NCBI GenBank assembly: GCA_030710605.1 | Contig: CP092871.1 | Location: forward strand, 69,026,377-69,090,376 | Direction: 5' to 3' | Length of the DNA: 64,000 bases | Source of the DNA: Cordylochernes scorpioides | Lineage: Eukaryota > Arthropoda > Arachnida > Pseudoscorpiones > Chernetidae | Shown here: one piece after another, positions 22,020 through 33,600 of the stretch | How the letters are laid out: every line of letters begins with the position of its first letter | Numbering within the stretch: position 1 is the stretch's first letter | The notes under the pieces: generated by a model | What the model was told of the DNA's origin: nothing | Database searches by the model: none | What the model saw: only the letters and a program-made list of their open reading frames with translations | Program-made: the position numbers and the translations under genes

Positions 22020-22460
22020 TGCTCTTTTTGAGCGGTACCTAATAAATTGATTTTGGAACAACAACAAGATGATCTGCTACAAATCCCTCTTATTATAATG
22101 CAACGTGGAAATTAGGGAAGACAAACTTCAGTATCACACAGAATTTTATTTAAGGTAGGAACGATATGAATCTTCTTCTTCTTCTTTCTTATCTCCACAC
22201 TGGGTGAAGTAGAATGCGTCTGCCTTTGTCATTAAGACTGGGAGCACTACTCAGTGGCAGGCCGACTTAGCTCCGAAAGAAATGGCCGCCTCTGACATGA
22301 GGAACAGACGCCATGTGCAGCTGCTCCTAACATGGAGTACAAACGCTTCTCATCCTGTATCCATGGATCAGGAGCCCTTACAGGGTACTATCAGCCGGGC
22401 CTGCTGAGCCGAGGTTTAGCTTGTTACTGCTCCCCCTCCTTCTATATATGAATGACGATA
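22020..22460 (+). other. Retroelement-like 3' segments, no gene
   Basis: AATAAATTGATTTTGGAACAAC followed by ACAACAA at about 22040-22065 resembles a LINE 3' end. About 22190-22440 is a G+C-richer segment of a separate element fragment with no usable ORF. Confidence 0.4.
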
Positions 22461-23273
22461 TGAATGATTAACAAAAGATAAGCAATGAGGGAAGTTTATA
22501 GAGTAGCAAAATATAAAATGATACTCTGTTAATAAAATGATTAATACTTTGCTACAATATTTTCATATATAGTTTTGGAAATTTCTACCAAAAAAAAAAA
22601 ATATATATATATATATAATAAATCTGAAAATGTTCAAACTCTTCATGTGAAGTTATTATAGTAACCTTCAACACTGTGTACATTTCATTTTGAAGCCCCC
22701 ACAGAGTAGAAAAACAGTTTAAAAATCGAATTTTCCATTTGTGAGGGGGTAGGTACAGGGTTCGTTATTAAATTTGCCTCCAGGGGGACCAAATCAAATT
22801 TTCCGGAACAACTTGTCCTAAGGGTAAACGATGAAAAAGTACCTCAATAAATATTAAAATCTATTTCCATAGAAAAAAATATTTTTACTCATTTTTTTCT
22901 TTGATAAAATCTCTTGTTAAATGTTTTAGAAAATGTTTCTGCGGTAGGGGAAAACTAGAGAAAAATAAATCTTCAAATCGACTATGGAAGATAAAATTCA
23001 GTTTAAATATTTGTAGAAATTTTAATATCAGAACATTCGGACAAGTTCTTGTTCAGTTTTATATTGTAGCGTAGAAATCAGTCTTGAAATATCTTAAGAT
23101 ATGAAAGTATTTATTGATGACGGCAGTACGACCAGTCGACAATTATCAAACAAGAACAACTATATACATCTAGAGAATATCGAGCAAGCAAGCTAAGGTC
23201 CATGTATGATGATTTCACAAATTCATAATAATAATCTGTGTTAAATGTTTTCATTGAATAATTAAATTAAATA

Positions 23274-23447
23274 CAGTTAAATCTGTCTATAGCGCCCCTC
23301 TATATAGCACCTTCCTTTCTATAGCGCCCAATTTTAAACATTAAAATGTAAACATTTTACATTAAAAGTGACCTGTTTATAGCACCCCCTCTCTATAGCA
23401 CTCTATTTTGTTGAGTGCCAAGAGGGGGCGCTATAGACAGGTTTCAT
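23274..23447. mobile_element. Pogo-like MITE with CTGTCTATAGCGCCC ends
   Basis: The left end CAGTTAAATCTGTCTATAGC and the inverted right end with CCTGTCTATAGCGCCCCC form an imperfect TIR of about 25 bp, next to TA on the left. Two CTCTATAGCAC words lie inside. Non-coding. The word CTGTCTATAGCGG also builds the 73-bp satellite units at 24.6 and 60.3 kb. Confidence 0.65.
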
Positions 23448-23954
23448 TTTAATAAAATATAAATTATTTATTCGCCACAATATATAACTGTAGTAAAAAT
23501 GAAGCTGTAGAAATATGCTTTTCCGAAAGCGTCTCTAAAGAAAAAAAAATGTATTTGTGGTTTAATATAATCTTTCTTTTTCTAATTTTCTTGAAAATAT
23601 GCAAATAAAGACAACAAGGAACTCCGTAGAAGAAGGAAGTACTGCTGAAGTATGCAAATTAATCACAGTTGAGAGGACAGAAAGGCCCTTCCTGAGCACC
23701 CAACTTTGTCATTATCACCATTATATCTCACGACTTCATTTGTTTAACAAACACCTTAGGTGTAACCTGATTCGTTTGCCGTGTAATTTGCATACCTTGT
23801 TGTTATTTACATATGCCGTAAACTCTATTGGCTATTCTACACCGTCTACACTATCCTTCTATATAATGTAAAGAGAGATATATATATCAGAGATATATTT
23901 ACCGTCGCGTTTCTTCATATCAGGCTTTTAGAGTTTAGTTATATTTACATATTA

Positions 23955-24240
23955 TGATGCATTAGCGCGCCATCTGTTATGAATATTCATAGTTCATCTA
24001 AAATACCCATAACAAGAGTCTAGCATCAGTATCGTTATATAAAAAAGGAAGATCGACAAATTCAATATAATAGCGGTATGGTAGATTAAACTGGCGAAAC
24101 CGTTGGGAGGGTTCACCACTGATGAGCCAGGCCCTCCCATACATTTTTCCATTGCAGTAAGGGCAGTAGAAATTATTTTATTTAAAAAAGAATCATACGT
24201 GTCTATAATAGTTTCGAATATTTACATATATTCATACATT
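23955..24240 (+). repeat. Repeat family R1, copy 2
   Basis: GCGCGCCATCTGTTATG at the start, then GGTAGATTAAACTGGCGAAA, GGGAGGGTTCACCACTGATG and CATTGCAGTAAGGGCAGTAG, followed by GAATCATACGTGTC. The middle differs from the 48.5-kb copy, so this is a diverged subfamily. Confidence 0.65.
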
Positions 24241-24269
24241 CTAGGTATATATTTTTTTTACTTTTAGAT

Positions 24270-24440
24270 AACGGTCTGTGCACGGTGAAATCTGTGGCCA
24301 ACTGGACATGGCGTCGGACCTGGAGGCTGTAGTTGGGTTCTGTGCTAACTGGAGTATAGGAACTCCATCTATGCTTCCTTCCTGTGGTGAATCTGTATAA
24401 GACCGGTGGTCTTAATAAAGCTGTTTGTGTGAGTGAGAGA
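24270..24440 (+). mobile_element. Non-LTR 3' end, family L2, copy 1
   Basis: A segment ending GGTGAATCTGTATAAGACC, then a GGTCTT arm and AATAAAGCTGTTTGTGTG. The hairpin AAGACC/GGTCTT (24399-24413) stands directly before AATAAAGC. The same terminus is found at 38490-38520, and variants at 56.97, 57.80 and 63.35 kb. No coding part remains. Confidence 0.65.
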
Positions 24441-24510
24441 TAACGGTTTGTAGAAGAGCGAAAGAAAAAAGATGGAAGACGAAAAAAGAGAGAGTAGAGG
24501 TTTATATAAT

Positions 24511-25468
24511 ACTAGACGAATGGCCCGGGCAACGCCCGGGTTTTACCCGAGTGCGAATATATTTTAAAAACGTTGTCTTGGGTGGTCGCTATAGACAGGG
24601 TGATCTGTATAGACAGGTGTATGTATCACACAGCTGATAACAGGGTTGTCTAGAGTGGCCGCTATAGACAGGGTGGTCTGTATAGACAGGTGTATGTATC
24701 ACTCTGCTGATAACAGGGTTGCCTAAGGTGACCGCTATGGACAGGGTGGTCTGTATAGACAGGTGGATGTATCACACAGCTGATAACAGGGTTGTCTAGA
24801 GTGGCCGCTATAGACAGGTGTATGTATCACACAGCTGATAACAGGGTTGTCTAGAGTGGTCGCTATAGACAGGGTGGTTTGTATAGACAGGTGTATGTAT
24901 CACACTGCTGATAACAGGGTTGCCTAAGGTGACCGCTATAGACAGGGTGGTCTGTATAGACAGGTGGATGCAACACACTGCTGATAACAGGGTTGTCTAG
25001 AGTGGCCGCTATAGACAGGTGTATGTATCACACAGCTGATAACAGGGTTGTCTAGAGTGGTCGCTATAGGCAGGGTGGTCTGTTTAGACAGGTGGATGTA
25101 TCACACAGCTGATATCAGGGTTGTCTAGAGTGGTCGCTATAGACAGGGTGGTTTGTATAGACAGGTGTATGTATCACACTGCTGATAACAGGGTTGCCTA
25201 AGGTGACCGCTATAGACAGGGTGGTCTGTATAGACAGGTGGATGCAACACACTGCTGATAACAGGGTTGTCTAGAGTGGCCGCTATAGACAGGGACCACT
25301 ATACAGTGACCGCTATAGTCAGGGTGGTCTGTATAGACAGGTGGATGTAACACACTGCTGATAACAGGGTTGTCTAGAGGGGGGCAGGGAGGACACGTGT
25401 TCGCCGGCAGCCAATGGGCGCGCATTCTATCCGTGAGCTTCAGAATAAGGCAATTATATAAGTAGATA
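24511..25468 (+). mobile_element. ACTAG-type element carrying a 73-bp satellite, copy 1
   Basis: The 5' end is ACTAGACGAATGGCCCGGGC with a strong GCCCGGG/CCCGGGC hairpin. The 3' end is AAGGCAATTATATAAGTAGAT. Between 24578 and about 25378 lie roughly eleven copies of a 73-bp unit with CGCTATAGACAGGGTGGTCT and ACAGCTGATAACAGGG. A G+C-rich segment (GGCAGCCAATGGGCGCGC) joins the array to the 3' end. The same arrangement occurs at 59756-61939. No transposase. The minus ORF 25210-25539 is a periodicity artefact. Confidence 0.82.
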
Positions 25469-25678
25469 CTACAGAGGTGTTCCCCGATTTCAAGCTTGTC
25501 AAGGTTGAATGTCAGTTTTGTTGGCTTCCTGATCCCCATGTTAAATTGATTAAAATATTGTATTTATTATCTACAGTCTATTCTCTAGATTCAAGACACA
25601 CCGAATTTAGACAAATGTTCATTTAATACCTAGATGTTACAACCATAAGCTCCAAAATTCAATTTATAAATGAAAATA

Positions 25679-25894
25679 TACACTCATGAATAAATCTTAT
25701 TGAATTGAAAAGTATTTTTGATGTCGCCGGTCGTCTGTGTGTTATTTTGAAGGAGACAGAGACAATTTTGTTTACACTTGGTTATCGCGTGTGTCTTCAA
25801 TAAAGGTCACTGTAATACCTTTCAGAGTTATTGTCTGAATCCCGATATACTTGCTAAAATGTACAAATTTCTTTAGTTTTGTCCTTGAGTGTAG
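25679..25894. mobile_element. MITE family B, copy 3
   Basis: CACTCATGAATAAATCTTAT to TTAGTTTTGTCCTTGAGTGTA, preceded by TA. This is the best-preserved interior (GATGTCGCCGGTCGTCTGTG, CAATAAAGGTCACTGTAATA). Confidence 0.75.
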
Positions 25895-26599
25895 TTTGGC
25901 TTAAGGCATTAAAGACCAAATAGGATTTAAGACTCCGGAGAGAGACTATCTCTCAGAAAAGACTAGGATTATGTTTTAGGTTATGTCTTATTGGAGATGT
26001 CCCTGTATTACTGAAGAGATAATACTCTGCAGAAAAAAGTCGCTTTCATTTTTAAAATATCCAGTTAATAAACTTTCTCTCAATGAATAAGAGAAAAATG
26101 TATATTAACTTTTGACCACCCGCGGTTCTAGGAACAGAGTAGAGGGAAACACCAAAATAGAAATTCAATTCGTCGCGTCATTACCCAAAGTGGGGCAGAC
26201 GAATGTGTGCACCGCTGAGCGCTCTAATTGGAAAGAGCTAACTCCGGGAAGCAAAGCAGCCAATCAAGGACGTTCCTAAGTAAGGTAAATATTCCAGACG
26301 ACTCTAGCGCCGAGCATAAAGGAATACATAAACCTATTCGTTCTGCATTTCTTTGAGGAGATGAAAGTTTGCGGAAACCTCCCCGAGAAAGAAAAAAGAA
26401 CATTCAATTTAAAAAGTTTAAACTGTGTACAAAATAGCGGTCCGTGTTGACCATTGTTCTCGTTTTTTACTTAGACGAGAAATGGTGAGAACAGGGGAAG
26501 TATCCACGTTCCAAAATGACTTAGCAGATATTTGTGAAAAAATAGTACAAATGTATATATGTATAAATAGTATAAATGTATACTGGGATATGGTTCATA

Positions 26600-26857
26600 T
26601 ATTAAGAAAGAAAAAAAAGGCATCTCCTTATCGTGCAACTGAAAGTTGCTGATGGCTTGCGCCATCTATCGGAATAAATATAACTATTTGTTGATTTTAA
26701 TTATTCCATAATGGGCCAAATTAATTTAAAAATGGGTAATTGGCCAATTCAGGAATAATTTTAAAAAGCAACGAATAGTTGACATTTATTCCGATAGATG
26801 GCGTAAGCCATCAGCAACTTCCAGTTGCCCGATAAGGAGATGCCCTTTTTTTTTTTT
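26600..26857. repeat. Repeat family A, large palindrome
   Basis: About 26605-26715 and 26745-26855 are inverted copies (GATGGCTTGCGCCATCTATC against GATAGATGGCGTAAGCCATC) around an AT-rich centre with AATTGGCC. It could form a hairpin over 100 bp long. The hammerhead segment is absent. Short ORFs sharing KKKKASPYRATES come from the two arms. Confidence 0.8.
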
Positions 26858-26939
26858 TTAATTTGCAGATATCGTTTGAATTCGAGATTTCCAACTTGTG
26901 TATCCTATTTAGATGAACACATCTACAATGATGTCCATT

Positions 26940-27230
26940 TAGATGTAGGAGTGGTATGAATCGTGTTTTTATACACCCACTACCCGGGATCGAATCCCGC
27001 ATTGGACACATTTTTTCTGGCGAAAAAAATAGCTTCAATGGCCCTTGATATTTATGCAGAAGTCCAACCTCATCAGTGAGTGAAACTAATCAAACGAGGC
27101 TCTGACACACTTGTAAGTGTAACAACTCCTATCTAACTTGTGGTGCACTTACAGTAAAGGCAGTCGCTAACTGCCTACCATGATTATATCATGACTCTAC
27201 CACTTTTATTTGGGATAAGTAAAGAATAGA
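26940..27230 (+). mobile_element. tRNA-derived SINE, family S, plus strand
   Basis: Head with B-box GGGATCGAATCCCGC at about 26988, then AAGTCCAACCTCATCAGTGA, CACACTTGTAAGTGTAAC, GTGCACTTACAGTAAAGGCA and a tail ATGATTATATCATGAC. The most complete plus-strand copy in the window. Confidence 0.72.
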
Positions 27231-27430
27231 GACATATGGTTTCTTTTTGGGTCAAATTCTCTTTTTTACTTCCAATCGGAAAAAGATGAGCTTTCGCGGA
27301 AATTGAACACCCTGCCATAATCCACAATAGACATAGATCCAGGAAATTTTCCGAAAGCTAAACATTTTGAAGCAACAAAATAATTTGATGCTAGATGAAA
27401 CTCTATGTTTTAAATATATATATCCTATTA

Positions 27431-28956
27431 CACACTCATTGACAAAACATAAAGAAATGAAAAGTATTTGATGTCGCCGGTCGTCAGTTTTTTTTTTTTT
27501 TTTGGTTACAGATGCAATTTTGTTCATACTTTGTTATCTCGGCGTCTTCAATAAAGGTCACTGTAATATCTTCCAGAGTTATCTTCTGAATCCCGATTTA
27601 CGAGGGCCATCCAATAAATAAGTTTCCCTATTTTTTAACAAATAAACCACATTATTTACAATTATGCAGTTATTTTATTTTCATTATACAACTCATAGAC
27701 TACTTCTCTACATAATCACCATTTCTGTCCAAGCATTTTTGGTACCGTTGTAGCAATTTTTTGATACCACTGTTGTACCAAGCCGTGTCCTGTCTTCGTA
27801 GCCAGTGGTTCGCCTCCGCCTGCACTTCGTCATCATTCGCAAAGTGCTTGCCTCCAAGGTGCAACTTGAGTGCTGGAAAAAGATGGAAGTCGCTTGGGGC
27901 AAGATCCGGAGATTAAGTTGGATGTGTGAAAATTTCCCATTTGAAGTTTTCCAGCAACGTTTGGGTCGTTCGAGCTGCGTGAGGGCGAGCATTGTCATGG
28001 ACGAGTAACACTTTCCGAGACAAAAGTCCAGGACGTTTCCGTTTTATTGCAGCTTTGAGTTTAGTGAGGACTTCGCAGTACCTCGCAGCGTTAACCGTAG
28101 TGTTCAACCAATAAAACACCTTTACAGTCCCAAAAGACGATAGCCATAACTTTGCCTGCAGAGATTCTGACCTTCGTCTTTTTTGGTGCACTTTCCTCAG
28201 GCTTCTTCCACACCATGCTTTGTCGTTTTGTTTCTGGAGTCTAATGATGCACCCAGCTTTCATCTCCAGTGACAATACGGGAAAACAGTTGATCTCCATC
28301 TCTTTGATGCATTTCCCGGAAAGCTCGGGCTGCCTCCATCCGTTGTTGCTTGTGATTTTCCGAGAGCAAACGCGGGACCCATCTTGCGCAGACTTTGCGA
28401 AAATTCAAAACATCTGACATGATTGTTCCAATCGAAGAGCGTCTAATTTCTATTCCAGGAGGCAGTCGAATTATTATTTCGTCAATGGTGACGCGGCGAT
28501 CTGCTTCCACCACATTCCGAACAGCAGCAACGGCTGCATTGTCCATAGCAGTAACGGGCCTGCCGCTTCGCTCGTCATCATGCACGTTTTGCCGTCCTTC
28601 CGAGAACCATTTAGATGCTCATACATCCTTCACCATACACCGACACTAAATTGTGATGAATATTGACCGCAGTTTCATTTTTCGCCGTGAAAAAACGAAT
28701 TACAGAACGGAGTTCGCAAGTGGACACGTTTACCAATGGTAACTCCATGGAAACTGAAGCGCTACGAACTTGTGCGTACGAGTAGCGTGATTTTGAAGGT
28801 CACGCGCTTCCAACGCATCCTAGTGACCCTTTCTTACACTACTAACTAATTTTTACAACGTTTCGTTCGCAGAAAAAAAATAGGGAAACTTATTTATTGG
28901 ATGGCCCTCGTATATGCTAAAAGGTACAACTTCCTTAAGTTTTGTCCATTAATGTA
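27431..28956. mobile_element. MITE family B, copy 4, split by a mariner
   Basis: The left part 27431-27600 ends TCTGAATCCCGATT plus TA. The right part resumes at TATATGCTAAAAGG and ends AAGTTTTGTCCATTAATGTA. Removing the mariner restores the order seen intact at 12935-12985. A T run interrupts the left part. Confidence 0.85.
27601..28910 (-). pseudogene. mariner transposon with decayed transposase
   Basis: 1310 bp bounded by TA duplications (27599-27600 and 28911-28912). The 36-bp TIRs starting CGAGGGCCATCCAATAAATA are identical at both ends. The transposase reads on the minus strand through several frames. From 28585 to 28241 comes an HTH/linker part ending VTGDESWVHH (first catalytic Asp). 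Near 27960-28000 stands HDNARPH (second Asp). Then a stop, and in another frame SPDLAPSDFHLF (third Asp, D34D type). An N-terminal remnant lies upstream with a frameshift and stop. All three signature motifs remain, but the frame is broken at several points, so no protein is made. Perfect TIRs suggest it could still be moved in trans. Confidence 0.92.
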
Positions 28957-28959
28957 TAT

Positions 28960-30210
28960 AAATGCGATATCTGTGTTAATATGACGCGATGTTTCAACTC
29001 GAAGCCTTATTTGAATTGACATTTTTTGGGAAGATTGTTGATAACCTCAATGTAAGGCCGAGATATCGGTCTGACACCGTCATGGAATTACGAGCCAGAA
29101 TCTATCAAAAATAACCATTAACGTTTATATAATCAAATTTACTCTTTAAAAAAAGAACGACAGAGAGATGATGTCAAAGCAGAAGGTGTTACAAGATGAC
29201 ATTGGACTTTGAATCTTAGAATTTCGTGGAAGGACGGAGACATCAGGTGACAAGGTCGGGAAATGGGTCGCAAGGGTCATTACACCGGACCACAGAGCTT
29301 CCTCCCTTCCCACGACACAATGCCGTCGTCGCAGCTTTCGATTTCGCCCCTTCGTCACAGTTCTGGCCCTTGTTGTTGTTGTAGCGGGGATCTCTTGTTG
29401 TCTGAAGACCAACCCGTAATCCTATTGGAGCAGAACTCTTCCCATAATTCCTTCAATAAAGGATTCTTTAAAAGACTTCTCGAGTTTATTTATTTTATAA
29501 GAAAATTCACAAGAGGAGGATTATTTGGAATTATTTTAGATTCTAAAGAGTTTGTACAATAGAGAAATTTCTTGAAAGCTTTAAAAATGTCAAAATATAA
29601 GATTTAACGATTAAAAGAACCTTGATTTGTTTGGTTTTGCAAAATTTGATATGCTAAATAGACAGAGGAGTCATATATGTATATAATAATTGCATATTTT
29701 AAATTATTTATAAGAACAAAATCAAATCCCTATTATTTACTTTGCAACTCTAGCTATTTTGAAATTCTGAAAGATATTATGCTATAGATATATCCAGATT
29801 ATTTGAAAGTAGAATTATATAGCTAAAAAAATTCACATAGAAAATATAACATTAAATATAAAATCCTTTTGAGATATTGTGAAAATCCCTGAAGTTTAAT
29901 TTGTTTGACGAAAAAGTATTTAGCTTTTTAATAGAGAGAGATGAAATTTACTTTGGAAAAAATATATTAAAAGTATTTTATTTTTAATATTTGAAATTAT
30001 TTAGAATTTCTTAAATTCGATTTTATTTGTGAATAGCAAATATATTAATCTCAATCTCTAAAATCAAATATATAAATGTTATATTTAAAAAATGAGCATA
30101 AATTTGAGAAGTATATGTAAATATGGTATAAGCAATGTTTTAGATATGTAAAAGTAATGTATTATTAAACTTTCAGCCTATATATTGTATCTATGTATAC
30201 TTATATTGAT
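28960..30210. other. No gene assigned
   Basis: About 29150-29470 is G+C-richer with overlapping ORFs of 88 and 99 codons on opposite strands, neither recognisable. From 29500 to 30210 the sequence is AT-rich with no repeat family I could match. Confidence 0.4.
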
Positions 30211-30212
30211 AG

Positions 30213-30573
30213 AAGTTTTGTCAGGAAAACTTAATCCATAAAAGGACAGGGCACCTCTCACGTCAAAATTAGACGCCATCTATTGACCTTCGCCGAAAAC
30301 TAGCTGACTCGGGCATGTAACAAAGCCACAACACCAGCTTTGGAAAATTAAGAAGCGTCCACCTCTCTAGAGACCATGGTTTCGGGCTAATGGTCCTCGT
30401 CAGTCTAGGGCGGATTTTATACCATGAGATCCATAAGGGACCTAATGGAATCTTCACAATCTTCCAAAGAGTTGTTTAGCTGTCAAAGTGGCTGGGCCAA
30501 ATCTATGGCCAAATATAGTTACAAGTTTTGCCGGGAGGAAATTAATTCATTAAAAAACAGAGTACCTCTCTCT
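30213..30573 (-). repeat. Hammerhead-bearing repeat with direct terminal overlap
   Basis: About 30214-30260 (AAGTTTTGTCAGGAAAACTT, ACAGGGCACCTCTC) is repeated with changes at 30524-30573 (AAGTTTTGCCGGGAGGAAAT, ACAGAGTACCTCTC), a period of 310 bp. This looks like a partial tandem copy of a unit of about 310 bp, with one hammerhead inside (30367-30408, minus strand). Tandem or direct-repeat organisation with hammerheads is known for Penelope-like elements and retrozymes. No ORF. Confidence 0.65.
30367..30408 (-). ncRNA. Hammerhead ribozyme, type I, complete consensus
   Basis: Minus strand, 5' to 3': stem I arm CTAGA (30408-30404), core CTGACGA (30403-30397), stem II starting GG and closing CC(C), core GAAA (30383-30380), stem III CC-AT-GG closed by the A-U pair, cleavage triplet GUC, then stem I arm TCTAG. 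All conserved core bases (CUGANGA, GAAA, UH) are present, stem I has five Watson-Crick pairs, and stem III has three pairs with a 2-base loop. The short stem III matches the minimal hammerheads described in Penelope-like elements. Predicted cleavage lies between 30372 and 30371. Activity is not shown. Confidence 0.8.
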
Positions 30574-30590
30574 TACTTATAATTATAGTA

Positions 30591-30676
30591 TATACAAGGT
30601 TATCCCAAATGTTCATAAACACATAAACAATTTATCTTATATGATAAGTGTTTATGAAATTTTATGACAACCTTAT
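30591..30676. mobile_element. MITE family C copy, diverged
   Basis: ACAAGGTTATCCCAAATGTTC at the left and its partner ATTTTATGACAACCTT at the right, with a longer AT-rich loop than the 5.6-kb copy. Confidence 0.6.
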
Positions 30677-30679
30677 AAT

Positions 30680-33600
30680 TTTCATCTTAACAAATCTTTT
30701 TAATGCATTTTTCGAGATGGCAAAAAAAAAAAAGAATACGAAGAACATATTGATCATGTTTTTAAGAGCAGACGATAATGAATGCGAAAAGGCGGGGAAA
30801 AAAGCAGATGGAAGAAGGAAAGGAATCGGACGATGTTTCAATTAACCCAGAAGTCACATGGCGGCCGCCAATTAAGGCTAAAAAATTCCTACAACTAAGG
30901 AAAAAAAATCGTCAGAGGTCATTGACGCTTGGTTTAAAAAAAATAGCAAACGAATAAATGTGACCTATGGTTCTTAACCTCATTCGGAGTCGTAAGCAAA
31001 TGTTTTGATTACCAAGGATCCTTCAAGATATGATCCCACCACTTAGCATAACCTTTGAATTATAAAAACAAGTTGGCATTTAGACATGGACAGTTTTTAC
31101 TGCCCTTCTTTATGGTGTTGCAAATTAGATGTTATATAACCTCTTTTGGTTTATAATTAGAAAAAATTGTTCCAAAATTGTCGTGTTTTCTCAATATTAC
31201 ATTTTATGCATAAAATAATAATAATAATAAAAAAAAAACCCTTTTGATGTGTATTTTTCGAAAAGTGTGTAAAATGAAATCAATAACAGAAAATAATCAA
31301 ATATATTAATATAAAATAATGCTAAATAGATAAATTAGTAAATAATATTTTAAAAACATCAAATCAACATATATATTTTTTATAAGACTCAACTTTTCTA
31401 CGAATAAACCAATCTTAATATCAAACCATAAATGATACTAATTCTATGAATATTCAAAGAAAACAACTTGACTCATGACCAAACAAATAAAACCAAACGA
31501 TAACATTAAGTGACAGGGAGGAATACGATTATGCAATTACAACTAGGACAAGTCCATGGCCTGAAGGGAGAAGCCGATGTAGGAAGTGGAAAAGACCCCT
31601 TAGGCCTATAACGGTAACCCTATTGTACACTACCCTAGCTTCCGCCTTAGCCTTCTAGTGAATAGCCTGGTCACCGATGGCATAGAAACGCCCTTTCAGA
31701 CATATGATTGGCGCGTTAATTAGTATAACGATCCCTGAAGAAATCTTCTTTCTTTACAGACGACTCAAAAACGTTTTATTGCTCGAGTATTATTCCTTTT
31801 TGCTTTGATTCTCTTCTTCATGTTGAAAAATGACTCTGCCTTTTTTTATTTTGTTTGTGGGCTGATAAGTGAATTTTTTTTATAGTGTGTGCATTGTAAA
31901 ATATAATTGGAACATCTTTATTATAAAAGCTTTGTAACAATACTATGTCGCCTGCTTTTTTTAAATAGTAAATGATAATGAGGTTATATATCTAACTTTA
32001 TTTTTGAAATTTTTTTTTTTTTTGTGTGTTCGAATCTATGTGTTTTCTTGTAAATTCGTTTCTCTAATAATTATATAGATGTTAGCTTATTCGTCTGAAT
32101 TTTCAAAATATAGTGTTATGGCAATATTCTTTAACATACATTTTTGCATGTTGAGTAAAGAATACCAACAACAAAAAGTGCCTGGATTTTGATGCATTTT
32201 ACGAAAGCATGATCGTTTTCGCTAAAGAAGAATTTATATTTTATAAAACATATCATAACTATTTTTATAGATTTAATATATTAAAAAAGATAAATAACTC
32301 TATGCAATATAAAATACACCTTTATAACGTATGAAATTCCCTATTCTAGTATTATATAAAAGTAAATATATTTTGCGCCATTAACTATACTTTTTGAATA
32401 TTGCTATACGAATTGAAGGTTTGAATAGATGTATTAAAATGGGTTTAATATATTTTATAGAGGATTTTTCGGGTAATGTCCAAACGTTGCCCCAAATTAT
32501 ATATTTTTAAATTTGATTACTTAAGCAATATTAGGTAAAGGCTATCTCAGAAACGCCTTTGTGTCGTCTTCAAATGTAAAGAAGTTTTATGGTCAGAGCA
32601 TTTAGCTACCTTCCGAAATTATAGATTTACAATGCATTTTTAAAATATGATCTATTTATGATTTAAAAGTAAAAAAAACGGGGTATTACATTTAAAAAAA
32701 ACTTAGTTGAAAAAAAAAATATGAGGGTTTATTTAAATTTAAATTTGTTTTCTATATAACCATATATTCACTTAATAGTGTTAATAAATTTTTATATTAA
32801 ATCACTAATATAATATAAAATTAACAAATATACATACATTAGCTTGTCTTTCTAATTTAGTTTTAAAACTACCAAGATATTAAGCAGCCAAATCTCTTAA
32901 TAATTATTGCAATTTTACAAGATAAACTTTTTATGTCTATATGCCCCATAGTTCTCAATTATTATTATTGACTTTAAAATAATAAAATTAATTTCAAATT
33001 ATAATGCATAAAAAATGTATTAAATGCGCATATATAATGCATTAAAGGTAGTATCATATATATTCTTATTATTATTTAACAGTATAAAATACATGCATTA
33101 TTGCAATTATTTTTTGTAAAATATTATATGAACATTAAAACATATTTTCTAAGCTCTTATATTTTTAATAATTTTAATTGAAAGGTTTATATATATATAT
33201 AACAACTAAACAATATATATTATTTTAATTTTTTGTTTGTTCTTTTGACAAAGAAAAGGCATTCCAAACGACTATATTCAGTACCAATGTTAGTCGCGGT
33301 TACAATAGAAGCGATGAGGCTGAATGAATGAGAATGGCCTAAACTGATTCTCAGTTGGTCACTTCTGCGTTAAAACATTGTCTTGATGGCCACTCTAGTG
33401 CATCGCCTTAACCCTAGCTGGAATTTTGGCGCCTCGTTGCTTCCGTCTGGTGCTGTGATGGTCGATTTTAGTTAGGTAGTAATATCTATATTTATTTTTT
33501 GATGTATCAATGGAATCTTTTGAAAATAAATACGTTTAAATGTTAACAGACGATTTCTACCCATATTTATTTTCAGAAGAAACTCGAGATAATCGTTACT

